Origin: Terrimonas_B sp041743125
GTDB lineage: Bacteria; Bacteroidota; Bacteroidia; Chitinophagales; Chitinophagaceae
Assembly: GCA_041743125.1 (NCBI GenBank)
Contig: JBGTNK010000045.1
Span: forward strand, 18,022 to 82,021
Direction: 5' to 3'
Length of the DNA stretch: 64,000 nt
Shown here: positions 27,832-36,689 of the stretch, one piece after another
Position numbering within the stretch: the first letter of the stretch is position 1
Layout of the letters: each line of letters opens with the position of its first letter
Made by a program: the position numbers and the translations under genes
The notes under the pieces: generated by a model
Databases searched by the model: none
The model's input: only the letters and a program-made list of their open reading frames with translations
What the model was told of the DNA's origin: nothing

Positions 27832-29175
27832 TCAAAATTGCAGTTGAAACGCCGTTCCTTCTCCTTCTTTTGATTGCACCTGGATATTTCCTTTATGCAG
27901 CATCATAATCTGTTTGCATAAACTAAGCCCGATACCACTTCCACTTTTTTTAGTGCTGAAAAAGGGAATAAAAATTTTATCCAAAAGTTCTTCGGCCATT
28001 CCATTTCCATTATCGGCAACCCTGATCACTGTTTTCCTGGCAATGGAGACGTGTGCAGTCAGCACGATCCTGGGCTCCGGTTTATCCTTAACCGCCTCAA
28101 TGGCATTCACTACCAGGTTGATCAGCACCTGCTCCAGCAAATCGGTATCCGCTTCCAATACCATGTCTGTATCTTTTAATATCGTTTCTACTTCAATATT
28201 TTTTTGTTCTAATGTAGGCTGCATAAGTTGCAATAAGTTTTCAAAAACATCCCGTACATAAACTTTTTTAAGATTCAGGGTGGTGATCTTATTCAGGTTG
28301 CGGTACGTTTCTGCGAATTTTAATAATCCTTCGCTTCTTCGCTTAATGGTTTCAATGCCTAATTCCAGGTCATCCACCATACCTGAATCATTATTCAATG
28401 AAGAAGCAGATTGCTGTAACCGGTTTTTAAGCGTTTCTGCCAGCGATGAAATAGGAGCTACAGAATTCATTATTTCATGTGTGAGCACACTCAATAATTT
28501 TTGCCAGGCCTTTGATTCCGTTTCGTCCAACGCTTCGTTTATATTTTGAAAAGCGATCAGTTTAAAAATTTTTCCATCCGTTTGAAAAGCAGTGGCGGAT
28601 AACAGGATCTTGAATGAGTTTTTTTCAGGGTGTGCCTTAGCCACTTTATTTTCACCCGGGTTTAATGCGATTACGGATTGATATAGTTCTTCATCGCGTT
28701 TACTCAGTGAATGGATAGTTTTCAGGTAGGGGAGTTTCAACATTTTTTTTAAAGATTCATTCATCCAAACCACTTCCCCTCCTTTTTCTTCGTAAGAAAG
28801 AATACCGGTATCTACTAACTCCAAAATCTTTTGCAGGTATTGATACTGTGTTTCTTTTTCTTTGCTTATAACTTTGAAGGTCGTGTTGATCTCATTGAAT
28901 CCTTTACGCAAGGGTTGCAGGTCGGCCGGGGCGTGTTTTACATCAAAATACCGGGAGAAGTCGCGGTAATGAACGGATTCCACAAACTGGTCAAGTTCCT
29001 TATGTGCTTTGTAATGAAACCTGTAAAATTCCGCAAGCTCATATAAGATGACCGGCGCTACTAATAACAGGTAAATATAGGCTCCATTTACCAACAGGAA
29101 AGAGCCCACACTAAGGGTTACAAATAATAAGAATACCCGAAGCAGAATCCGCCATTCTATTTTTTTAATGCTCAT
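27832..29175 (-). CDS. Membrane sensor histidine kinase, NtrY-like
   Basis: A kinase of about 447 residues starting at the ATG at 29175 (a TTG four codons earlier is unlikely). Two transmembrane segments lie within the first 55 residues with almost no external loop, so it probably senses an internal or membrane signal. A PAS-like region follows (about 110-210). The H-box is SVLTHEIMNSVAPISSLAE, the N-box LINLVVNAIEAV, and the G-boxes DNGNGM and GSGIGLSLC. It is encoded 153 bases downstream of, and probably with, an NtrC-type regulator, its likely partner. The signal is unknown. Confidence 0.93.
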   Translation of the reverse strand: MSIKKIEWRILLRVFLLFVTLSVGSFLLVNGAYIYLLLVAPVILYELAEFYRFHYKAHKELDQFVESVHYRDFSRYFDVKHAPADLQPLRKGFNEINTTFKVISKEKETQYQYLQKILELVDTGILSYEEKGGEVVWMNESLKKMLKLPYLKTIHSLSKRDEELYQSVIALNPGENKVAKAHPEKNSFKILLSATAFQTDGKIFKLIAFQNINEALDETESKAWQKLLSVLTHEIMNSVAPISSLAETLKNRLQQSASSLNNDSGMVDDLELGIETIKRRSEGLLKFAETYRNLNKITTLNLKKVYVRDVFENLLQLMQPTLEQKNIEVETILKDTDMVLEADTDLLEQVLINLVVNAIEAVKDKPEPRIVLTAHVSIARKTVIRVADNGNGMAEELLDKIFIPFFSTKKSGSGIGLSLCKQIMMLHKGNIQVQSKEGEGTAFQLQF

Positions 29176-29328
29176 ATAAGTCAACAATCAAAAGTGAATG
29201 CCATTAGGTCTGGCTTATATTCAACGAAAAAAAACTGTCATTATAATCGTTTAATTGCTCTACCAGGCTTATAGTTAGTCTTTCATATTTATAAATAAGC
29301 TGCTGAATACGACTTAAGGGTAAATAGG

Positions 29329-30687
29329 CTAAATGTCATACTTACTTAATCTCCTGTATAATGCTGTTCGGGTTAGGCCTAATTCTTTTGCTGCCCGGGT
29401 AATGTTTCCATGATGTTTTTCAATAACCTTTAGTATAGTGTTTTTTTCCACATCACTTAGTTTGGTTCCTGTTCCTTCAGTTTCTGTAATACGGGAGTTT
29501 TCAATAGGCGAAAACAAGAGATCTTTTGCCTCCAGCATATCGCCTTCCGACATTATTACCGCCCTTTCCATAATGTATTGCAATTCCCTTACATTGCCGG
29601 GATAATGGTGATTCATCAATTTTTCTATCGCTTTTGAATCCAAATCAAGCGTTGGCTTCATATACTTATTGCTGTATAGCCTGGTAAAATATTTAGCCAG
29701 CAGAATGATATCTTTTTCTCGCCTGCGGAGTGGGGGCACCGTGATCTCCACTGTATTGATCCGGTAAATAAGATCTTTCCTAAACCGGGCTTCATTAGCC
29801 AGTTCACTAAGAGGAATGTTGGTAGCACAAATCAATCTTATGTCAATTGGTATGGGTTCATTAGTGCCCAGCCTGATCACCTGGCGGTTTTGTAAAACAC
29901 TCAATAATTTTGCCTGCAGGTGCAGCGGTATATTTCCTATTTCATCCAGGAACAGGGTACCACTGGCAGCCGCTTCAAAGCGGCCGATACGATCTTCTCT
30001 TGCATCTGTAAAAGCACCTTTCTTATGTCCAAATAATTCGCTTTCAAACAATGTTTCTGTCAATGCACCCACGTCTACTTTTACAAACGGGTTAGCGGCA
30101 CGAAGTGATTGTTGATGGATGGCTTTGGCAATAAGATCTTTGCCGGTTCCATTTTCACCCAATATTAAAATATTTGCTTCGGTAGGCGCTATTTTTTCAA
30201 TTTTGTAAAAGATTTGTTGCATTGATTCAGACTCGCCGAGTAGTTCTTTACCAACAATGGAATCTGTATTTGTGAGCGTTGTTGTTCCGGATTTATTTCC
30301 CTTCCTTTTCAGGATCTCTTTGATTGTTGACATTAGCTTTTCATTATGCCAGGGCTTTACAACAAAATCAGCGGCTCCTTCCTTTAAAGATCGTACGGCC
30401 AGGTCAATATCGCCATAAGCAGTTATCATGATCACCGCGGCCTCGGGTTTTATTTTCCTGATCTCGTTCAACCAAAAAAGGCCTTCATTGCCGGTGTTGA
30501 TGGAACTGGTAAAATTCATATCGAGCAGAATGAGATTATAGTCATTCTGTGATAAATGCCACCGTATATTCTCCGGATTTTTTTCAGTTACAACTTCTTT
30601 TACCTCTGTTTTCAATAATAATCTAACAGCGGTCAGTACATCCGGGTCATCATCTATGATTAATATGGATGCGTTTTTCAAATTCAT
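29329..30687 (-). CDS. Sigma-54-dependent response regulator, NtrC family
   Basis: A 452-residue activator. The receiver domain (1-125) has acidic residues DDD at 12-14 and the phosphorylation site Asp56 in LILLDMNF. The AAA+ domain (about 148-380) has Walker A GENGTGKD near 177-184 and the sigma-54 contact loop GAFTDA at 224-229. The C-terminus is a Fis-type helix-turn-helix (ITRAAKELGLTRTALYRRLSK). It works with sigma-54 RNA polymerase and is probably switched by the kinase encoded downstream. I could not find a convincing -24/-12 promoter in the window, so its targets may lie elsewhere. Confidence 0.95.
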   Translation of the reverse strand: MNLKNASILIIDDDPDVLTAVRLLLKTEVKEVVTEKNPENIRWHLSQNDYNLILLDMNFTSSINTGNEGLFWLNEIRKIKPEAAVIMITAYGDIDLAVRSLKEGAADFVVKPWHNEKLMSTIKEILKRKGNKSGTTTLTNTDSIVGKELLGESESMQQIFYKIEKIAPTEANILILGENGTGKDLIAKAIHQQSLRAANPFVKVDVGALTETLFESELFGHKKGAFTDAREDRIGRFEAAASGTLFLDEIGNIPLHLQAKLLSVLQNRQVIRLGTNEPIPIDIRLICATNIPLSELANEARFRKDLIYRINTVEITVPPLRRREKDIILLAKYFTRLYSNKYMKPTLDLDSKAIEKLMNHHYPGNVRELQYIMERAVIMSEGDMLEAKDLLFSPIENSRITETEGTGTKLSDVEKNTILKVIEKHHGNITRAAKELGLTRTALYRRLSKYDI

Positions 30688-30809
30688 AGCTACTCTTCGG
30701 TTTGGAAAAATCTGGAATTAAGGTATCAGGTATTTGCAATTTGTTTTAAAAGGAACTGGTCATTATAATTATGCAAAATAGGGTTTTCATAATTAAGAAA
30801 TCAGGCCTT

Positions 30810-31199
30810 TCATGGATTATTGAAGCCAGTGTTTTCCTGCTTCATCTTTAATTGCATCAAAGAAGCGATGGATTTAGCTTTTGTTTTTGCCATAATAGCA
30901 ATATCACCAGTAAACAATTCGTCCACTGTTTCAAAGAATAATTGTAACCAGCGCTGAAAATGTTTTTCTTCCAACGGTATCTTGCGATTAAGAGTATAAT
31001 GTACCGCCATGGCATTTTTTCGGTATGAAGTAGCGCCTAGTAAAAGCGTTTCCCAAAAGTCGCAGATGATGGGTATATGATGTTTCCAGTTTATTTTGGC
31101 AATATCATTGAAGATGTAACCGATAATATCATCTTTTTTTACTTTTTCGTAAAAGGTTGCCATCAGCACTTCAATATCCATTCTTGATTGTATATCCAT
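30810..31199 (-). CDS. Group III truncated haemoglobin
   Basis: A 129-residue haem protein with the 2-over-2 globin fold of the TrHbIII group. Markers are FYEKVKKDDIIGYIF at the start, FWETLLLG in the middle and the proximal histidine His80 in HFQRWLQLF. Family roles proposed include binding or detoxifying O2 or NO, or sulfide; none is shown here. It stands upstream of the sigma-54 regulator in the same direction, with 122 bases between, so a common control by nitrogen oxides or oxygen is possible but inferred. Confidence 0.93.
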   Translation of the reverse strand: MDIQSRMDIEVLMATFYEKVKKDDIIGYIFNDIAKINWKHHIPIICDFWETLLLGATSYRKNAMAVHYTLNRKIPLEEKHFQRWLQLFFETVDELFTGDIAIMAKTKAKSIASLMQLKMKQENTGFNNP

Positions 31200-31401
31200 T
31201 ATTAATAGTATATGCCATTACGGAACATTTTTAAGCAGGATACATGCAAGTTACTCAGCGGGTCGTATTCCTTCTTATTATAATGATAAATTTTTCAGTC
31301 AACCGCAGATCGTTGGTAATGATCTCCGCAGAATTGCAAAGCCCGTTCAGTACTGGGTTGGCAGGAAAGTAAATCCTGTAAAAATTGTAATCATGAATAC
31401 T

Positions 31402-32655
31402 TCAATATCCGTATTTATCCTTCCATAAATTTTTTAGAAATTTTCTAAGTTCTTCTTCTCTTGCATTTTTACCAGGCTCAAAAAACTTTTTCCCTGATAA
31501 TTCTTTGGGCAAATATTCCTGCGGGGAAAAATTATTCTCAAAGCTATGTGAGTATTCATAATTTTTCCCATAACCCAGGTTTTTCATCAATTTGGTTGGC
31601 GCATTGCGAATATGTAGGGGTACCGGCAAATCACCATGCTCACTTACTGCTTGTAATGCATTGCCGATGGCAATAGTAGCTGCATTACTCTTGGCGCTTG
31701 CGGCCAGGTATATTACACATTGGGATAAAACAAGGTTGGCTTCGGGATAGCCGATCTTATTGACGGCATCGAAGGTGGCATTAGCCATTACCAATGCGGT
31801 GGGATTTGCATTACCAATATCTTCACTGGCCAGTATCACTAATCTTCGGGCAATAAATTTTACATCTTCACTACCTGCTATCATTCTGGCCAGCCAGTAT
31901 ACGGCGGCATTAGGATCGCTGCCACGAATTGATTTAATAAAAGCGGAAATAATATCATAATGCTGTTCACCACTTTTATCGTATAAGGCTATTTTTTGCT
32001 GAGCGATTTTCATTACCTCTTCATCGGTAATAAGTATTTCTTTTTCTGATGAATCACAAACAATTTCCAAAAGGTTCAATAACTTCCTGGCATCTCCTCC
32101 GGATATATTGATAAGCGCAGCCGATTCCTTTAATTCAATTTTTTTCTTCTGAAGTATTTCATCTTTTGCAATAGCCATGTGCACTAAATGGACCAAATCA
32201 GTTTCATCAAGTGGTTTTAAGATATATACCTGGCACCGGCTTAACAAGGCGCTGTTCACTTCAAAGGAAGGATTTTCAGTGGTTGCTCCTATTAATGTTA
32301 TAATACCCTTTTCCACAGCTCCCAGTAAAGCATCCTGCTGGCCTTTATTGAACCGATGTATCTCGTCTATAAAAAGGATGGAACCAGGTTTCGATTTTGC
32401 CTGTTCTATCACCTCCCTTACATCCTTTACGCCGGCACTGATGGCGCTTAAAGTAAAAAAAGGAACATGTAAGGAATTTGCTATGATATTAGCAATCGTT
32501 GTTTTCCCTGTACCGGGTGGTCCCCATAAAATCATAGAAGGAACACGGCCCTGCCCAATTGCAACCCGTAATATACTTCCCTTACCAGTCAGGTGTTGCT
32601 GGCCTGCAAGTTCATCTAAATTTTTAGGGCGAATTCTTTCTGCAAGAGGAGTCAT
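31402..32655 (-). CDS. rarA: Replication-associated recombination protein A (AAA+ ATPase)
   Basis: RarA (MgsA) acts at stalled replication forks with single-strand binding protein. The 417-residue protein has Walker A GPPGTGKTT (about 45-53), Walker B LFIDEIHRFNKGQQD, sensor GATTENPSFEVNSALLSRC, and the C-terminal tetramerisation region with PLHIRNAPTKLMKNLGYGK. Length is normal. It reads leftward, downstream of the transglutaminase gene by 231 bases. Assignment is firm. Confidence 0.97.
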   Translation of the reverse strand: MTPLAERIRPKNLDELAGQQHLTGKGSILRVAIGQGRVPSMILWGPPGTGKTTIANIIANSLHVPFFTLSAISAGVKDVREVIEQAKSKPGSILFIDEIHRFNKGQQDALLGAVEKGIITLIGATTENPSFEVNSALLSRCQVYILKPLDETDLVHLVHMAIAKDEILQKKKIELKESAALINISGGDARKLLNLLEIVCDSSEKEILITDEEVMKIAQQKIALYDKSGEQHYDIISAFIKSIRGSDPNAAVYWLARMIAGSEDVKFIARRLVILASEDIGNANPTALVMANATFDAVNKIGYPEANLVLSQCVIYLAASAKSNAATIAIGNALQAVSEHGDLPVPLHIRNAPTKLMKNLGYGKNYEYSHSFENNFSPQEYLPKELSGKKFFEPGKNAREEELRKFLKNLWKDKYGY

Positions 32656-32886
32656 GATAATCGGGGGGGATGATCAAAAAATGTGTGCTGCAAATTACCG
32701 ATTCCCCGGCAATAGATTTTTGCTATAGATTGTTAATTATAATGATTTATGAAAGGAGAAAGTTCAACACCCTTTATCGGTCAAGAATAATGACGAAGGG
32801 CAAGCGGATTATAATAATTTAGTTTCAAGGTTGTGTTGTGACTGGCAGAGTAATTCCGATGAAGATCAATTGAAAAATGATCTGAA

Positions 32887-33831
32887 TTATTGTTGTTGTT
32901 GAGCCAGGTGACCTCCATCGTAATCCGTCAATTCATTTGGTCCCGGCTCTTTGATTTTTACTTCGCTTATTTCTTCAATTACCTGGCCGTCCTCATAACC
33001 AACCGAAACAAATACTGAAAGGGAATGCCGGGCAAGGCCTTTGAATGTTCCCTTCACAGGAGTACAATCGTTAAAGTGGCGGCCAACTGCAAGTTTTACA
33101 TGATAGTCCAGGGCCCAAACATTATTAGTGGGGTCATAACCTATCCACCCGTTTACCGGAATCCAGGCTTCAATCCACGCATGCGTGGCTCCTTCACCCC
33201 TCATACCATTTTGGTTTGGGCAAACATATCCACTTACATAGCGGCTTGGTATTTCAAGGCTGCGCAACATTTCAAGCATGACGTGAGCAAAATCCTGGCA
33301 AACACCGGACCGGTGTTCCAATATTTCTTCCACTGTACTTTCAATAGTGGTTATACCTTTAATGTAGCTGAAATTTTGAAAGATGAAGGCGCCGCATTTT
33401 TCGATAATAATGGCAACGGGCATCCCGGGAATATAAAACTCGTTTACCAGCACTGCTAATTTTTCCTGCAGATCAATTTCCGTAAGCCGGGCCAGCTCCA
33501 ACAATAAAAAATGATTGCTCATTTCTTTTTTCATGAGTTCTAAACCAGCCGGGTTTCCGGGAGAAAAGACCGTTGGCGCCAGTGTTCTTACAATTAATTT
33601 ACTTTCTATCAATAACTCGGTATGTGGTTGAACAAGATTGAAGTGGCCTGTTTGATTGCCCCAGTAATCCTTTGTAACAAAGATTTCCGGCTGGCCCGTT
33701 ACTATTACCTGGTGATCTATCGTTTGTTGGGTATTGCTGTCAAATGGATAAATCCTGATCTCACTCACACTTTCTTTTACCGGGCGGTCATATTTATATT
33801 TGGTAATGTGGTGAATATTAAAAACAGGCAT
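32887..33831 (-). CDS. Transglutaminase-like protease-fold protein
   Basis: A 314-residue protein with an N-terminal bacterial transglutaminase beta domain (1-90) and a transglutaminase/protease core. The catalytic triad is seen: Cys in SGVCQDFAHVML, His in ATHAWIEAWIP, Asp in GYDPTNN. No signal is present, so it is cytoplasmic. It forms an operon with the alpha-E gene 12 bases upstream and the ATP-grasp gene beyond it. This trio is known from many bacteria; comparative work proposed that the ATP-grasp enzyme makes or tags a peptide and the transglutaminase fold cuts it. The tail ends in a short glutamine run (HLAQQQQ). Confidence 0.93.
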   Translation of the reverse strand: MPVFNIHHITKYKYDRPVKESVSEIRIYPFDSNTQQTIDHQVIVTGQPEIFVTKDYWGNQTGHFNLVQPHTELLIESKLIVRTLAPTVFSPGNPAGLELMKKEMSNHFLLLELARLTEIDLQEKLAVLVNEFYIPGMPVAIIIEKCGAFIFQNFSYIKGITTIESTVEEILEHRSGVCQDFAHVMLEMLRSLEIPSRYVSGYVCPNQNGMRGEGATHAWIEAWIPVNGWIGYDPTNNVWALDYHVKLAVGRHFNDCTPVKGTFKGLARHSLSVFVSVGYEDGQVIEEISEVKIKEPGPNELTDYDGGHLAQQQQ

Positions 33832-33843
33832 TGAGATTTTGGG

Positions 33844-34782
33844 TTAGGCATATGAGAAATAGATCCGGGTTAGTTGTTTTGAAAAATCTGTGAGGTCGTC
33901 CCTTAGAGATAATAAGAATTGAGGTAATCCTTCTTCTTTTATGGTATCCATATCAGCAAATTCCACTCTGCTGCAAATGCGGCCCAATTGTTTTTTAAGA
34001 GAAGTACTTCCTTCTATCTTAGTATGTTCAGCTATTTCACTAAAATATCTTTTGACCCGTGTAAGGGAATAAGCCAGTGAACGAGGAAAGTTTTTATTGA
34101 AAATAATATGTTCTATTACATTCATATTATACTGGTCACGTGGATAGGTTTTCAGGTAGAGTTCATAACCCGAAAGTGAAAGTAAAAGAATTCTCCAGAA
34201 AAGGATATCCCTTGGGCTATCCATCCGGTGGTCCATTTTTTGGGAATGTGCATGCGTATTTTCAATTGTCAGGATACAACGCTCAAGGTATTTGCCAAGG
34301 TTTAAAAATTGCCAGCCATGGCCTCTTGGCATGGTACTGTCAATAACGCCATAAAACAAAATACTATTCTGGTCCAACAGGTCTATGACTTCCATACTAT
34401 TGGAACCTGTGATCTTTTCTTCAATACCCGGATCATTGACTATATGATATAGTTGATTGACCTGTTCCCATACTTCCTTTGTAATATAATCCTGCACACC
34501 CCTGGCATTTTCCCTGGCTTTTGATATTAATACCTTGATGGAGTTGAGATTTTTGGTATCTGTTATAAGATGTTTGATAGAGGAAGAAGCATTTTCTCCA
34601 TGTTCGTTTGCAGCTTCAGGATAATGCGAGAAAAGAGTAATTACATCCTTCCATGAAAAATCAGTACGCTGATCAGTATCAAAAGAAAGAATATAATTGG
34701 TCCGGATAACCCTGATCAGGCAATCGGTTCTTTCCATATACCTGTTGAGCCAGAATAAAGAGTCGGCAATTCTACTAAGCAT
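33844..34782 (-). CDS. Alpha-E domain protein
   Basis: A 312-residue all-helical protein of the alpha-E family (DUF403). The start MLSRIADSLFWLNRYMERTD is the family signature, and STMPRGHGWQFLNLGKYLERC is also typical. It has no signal or membrane segment. Its biochemical role is unknown; it always travels with circularly permuted ATP-grasp proteins, as here, so it may form part of the same complex. It is 12 bases before the transglutaminase gene and 91 after the ATP-grasp gene. Confidence 0.94.
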   Translation of the reverse strand: MLSRIADSLFWLNRYMERTDCLIRVIRTNYILSFDTDQRTDFSWKDVITLFSHYPEAANEHGENASSSIKHLITDTKNLNSIKVLISKARENARGVQDYITKEVWEQVNQLYHIVNDPGIEEKITGSNSMEVIDLLDQNSILFYGVIDSTMPRGHGWQFLNLGKYLERCILTIENTHAHSQKMDHRMDSPRDILFWRILLLSLSGYELYLKTYPRDQYNMNVIEHIIFNKNFPRSLAYSLTRVKRYFSEIAEHTKIEGSTSLKKQLGRICSRVEFADMDTIKEEGLPQFLLSLRDDLTDFSKQLTRIYFSYA

Positions 34783-34873
34783 GCAAAAAATTAAAATTTA
34801 TAAAAAGGGCCTAAGCAGTTTAAGGAATTTATTATAATGTCTTCTTCTTTCTGAAATAATTAGTTTAGGTAAG

Positions 34874-36322
34874 CTACAAATCCACCACCCAGGTATCCTT
34901 ACTTCCTCCTCCCTGCGATGAATTGACCACAAGGGATCCTTCCCGCAATGCCACCCTGGTCAAGCCTCCCGGCACCACTCTTATTCCATCAGGTCCGCAA
35001 AGAGCATATGGTCTAAGATCCACATGACGGGGTTGCAGTTTGCCATCAATAAAACAGGGTACTGTTGAAAGCTTAATGATGGGCTGAGCAATGAATTCCC
35101 TCGGGGTTTCAAGAATGGCTTTCTTTATTCCTTTCAGATCTTCCGGGCTGGCTATATTTCCCATTACCATACCATATCCACCGGATTGATTCGTCCTTTT
35201 GATCACCATTTTTTCAATATTATCAAAAACATGATTTCTTTCTTCTTCGTTTTCTAAACTATGTGTAGGAACATTAGGCAAAATGGGTTCTTCATTCAGG
35301 TAATATTTTATCATGGCCGGTACATAGGCATATACCGCCTTATCATCGGCCACTCCATTACCTACAGCGTTGACAATAGCGATATTTCCTTTGCGATAGG
35401 CACTCATTAAACCAGGAACTCCTAAGGCGCTTTCTGGACGAAATACTAATGGATCCAGGTAATCGTCGTCAATTCTCCTGTATATAACGTGTATCTGCTG
35501 CAAACCGGAAGTGGTTTTCATATACACTTTTTGATTATCCACCAGCAGGTCTCTTCCTTCCACTAATGGAATACCCATTTGTCTTGCAAGGAATGTATGC
35601 TCGAAATATGCAGAATTATAAACGCCCGGTGTTAATAAAGCCACTGTAGGATTTGCCAATTGCTGTGGTGCCAGGCTTACCAGTATATTATGCAATAGCA
35701 AAGGATAATTATTGATCATTCGGGCCCGGCTATTTGATAACATACCCGGAAAGATTTTCTTGGTCACCTCCCGGTTTTCAAGCATGTAAGAAACACCGGA
35801 AGGTGTACGCAGGTTGTCTTCTAAAATATAAAACGTACCGTCCTCGCTGCGTATCAGATCAATGCCGGAAATATGAACATAAAGATCATGCGGGACGGAT
35901 ATACCTACCACCTCCCTTGTATACTGAGGACAGGAAGCAACTAATTCTGCGGGAATTATATTTTCTTTTAAAATGGTTTGATCAGAATAAATATCTTTCA
36001 GAAATAAATTCAATGCCCTTAGTCTTTGTTTTATTCCTAGCTCGATATGGCTCCACTCTGCGCCGGTTAATATGCGGGGAATGATGTCAAAAGGGAATAT
36101 TTTTTCGATACCCGCATTGTCACTATATACTGTAAAAGTGATCCCCTGGTTCATAAACAGTTCCCCGGCCATTTTATCTTTTTGCAACAAAATTTCAAGG
36201 GCATATTTTGTGAAATCATTATAAACCTGCCCATATTGGGTGCGGATCTGGCCTTCCCCGCACATCTCATCCCAGGTACCCGGGTAGGTCTTATATTCTT
36301 CAAAAAGTTGATGACCTGTCAT
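34874..36322 (-). CDS. Circularly permuted ATP-grasp type 2 protein
   Basis: A predicted peptide or amide ligase of about 482 residues. I chose the ATG at 36322 because the family N-terminus (YKTYPGTWDEMCGEGQIRTQY) begins there; the upstream TTG at 36379 adds an unsupported 19 residues. ATP-grasp markers are DLYVHISGIDLIRSEDGTFYILEDNLRTP, RIDDDYLDPLVFRPESALG and the late GGLTRVALREGSLVVNSSQGGGSKDTW. First gene of the operon with alpha-E and transglutaminase. Comparative genomics predicts an amidoligase acting on peptides; no substrate is established. Confidence 0.94.
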   Translation of the reverse strand: MTGHQLFEEYKTYPGTWDEMCGEGQIRTQYGQVYNDFTKYALEILLQKDKMAGELFMNQGITFTVYSDNAGIEKIFPFDIIPRILTGAEWSHIELGIKQRLRALNLFLKDIYSDQTILKENIIPAELVASCPQYTREVVGISVPHDLYVHISGIDLIRSEDGTFYILEDNLRTPSGVSYMLENREVTKKIFPGMLSNSRARMINNYPLLLHNILVSLAPQQLANPTVALLTPGVYNSAYFEHTFLARQMGIPLVEGRDLLVDNQKVYMKTTSGLQQIHVIYRRIDDDYLDPLVFRPESALGVPGLMSAYRKGNIAIVNAVGNGVADDKAVYAYVPAMIKYYLNEEPILPNVPTHSLENEEERNHVFDNIEKMVIKRTNQSGGYGMVMGNIASPEDLKGIKKAILETPREFIAQPIIKLSTVPCFIDGKLQPRHVDLRPYALCGPDGIRVVPGGLTRVALREGSLVVNSSQGGGSKDTWVVDL

Positions 36323-36689
36323 AGCAATTATTTGGTAAAATAAAAAAGGTTGCCTTACATCATGGGTATGTGTAAGCAACCGTATGACCGAATATAATGA
36401 ATCTATCGGAATTTTCCTGCCTTTAAAGGGATAGTTTTAAAATGGAACTGCTCATTGCTCAGCAGGAAAAACTCCTTTATTAGAGATTCCGGGTTAATAT
36501 GAAATAACTGATATCAGAATAAATGAACCAATATTTCGTTTCAGGAAGGAGTGAGCAAGAAAAATATATTTTCTATATTGAGTGTTTTCAGAATAAAAAC
36601 GTGGATATATTTTTTATCAGGGCCATCGCCGTATAGATGCTTTTACTTTTTTAATTATTGTTTTTGTATTTTGAAAAATTGAATATTGG
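36323..36689. other. Divergent promoter region between ATP-grasp and protease genes
   Basis: About 367 bases separating two divergent genes. No gene or strong hairpin is seen, though a short CTGCT/AGCAG inverted repeat occurs near 36450-36470. Promoters for both directions should be here; no box meets the full Bacteroidota consensus. Confidence 0.4.

Noticed and set aside
31200..31401. Possible sigma-54 promoter before the globin gene
   Set aside because: A TGGCAGG word occurs but no matching TTGC at the correct spacing was found, and it is on the wrong strand.
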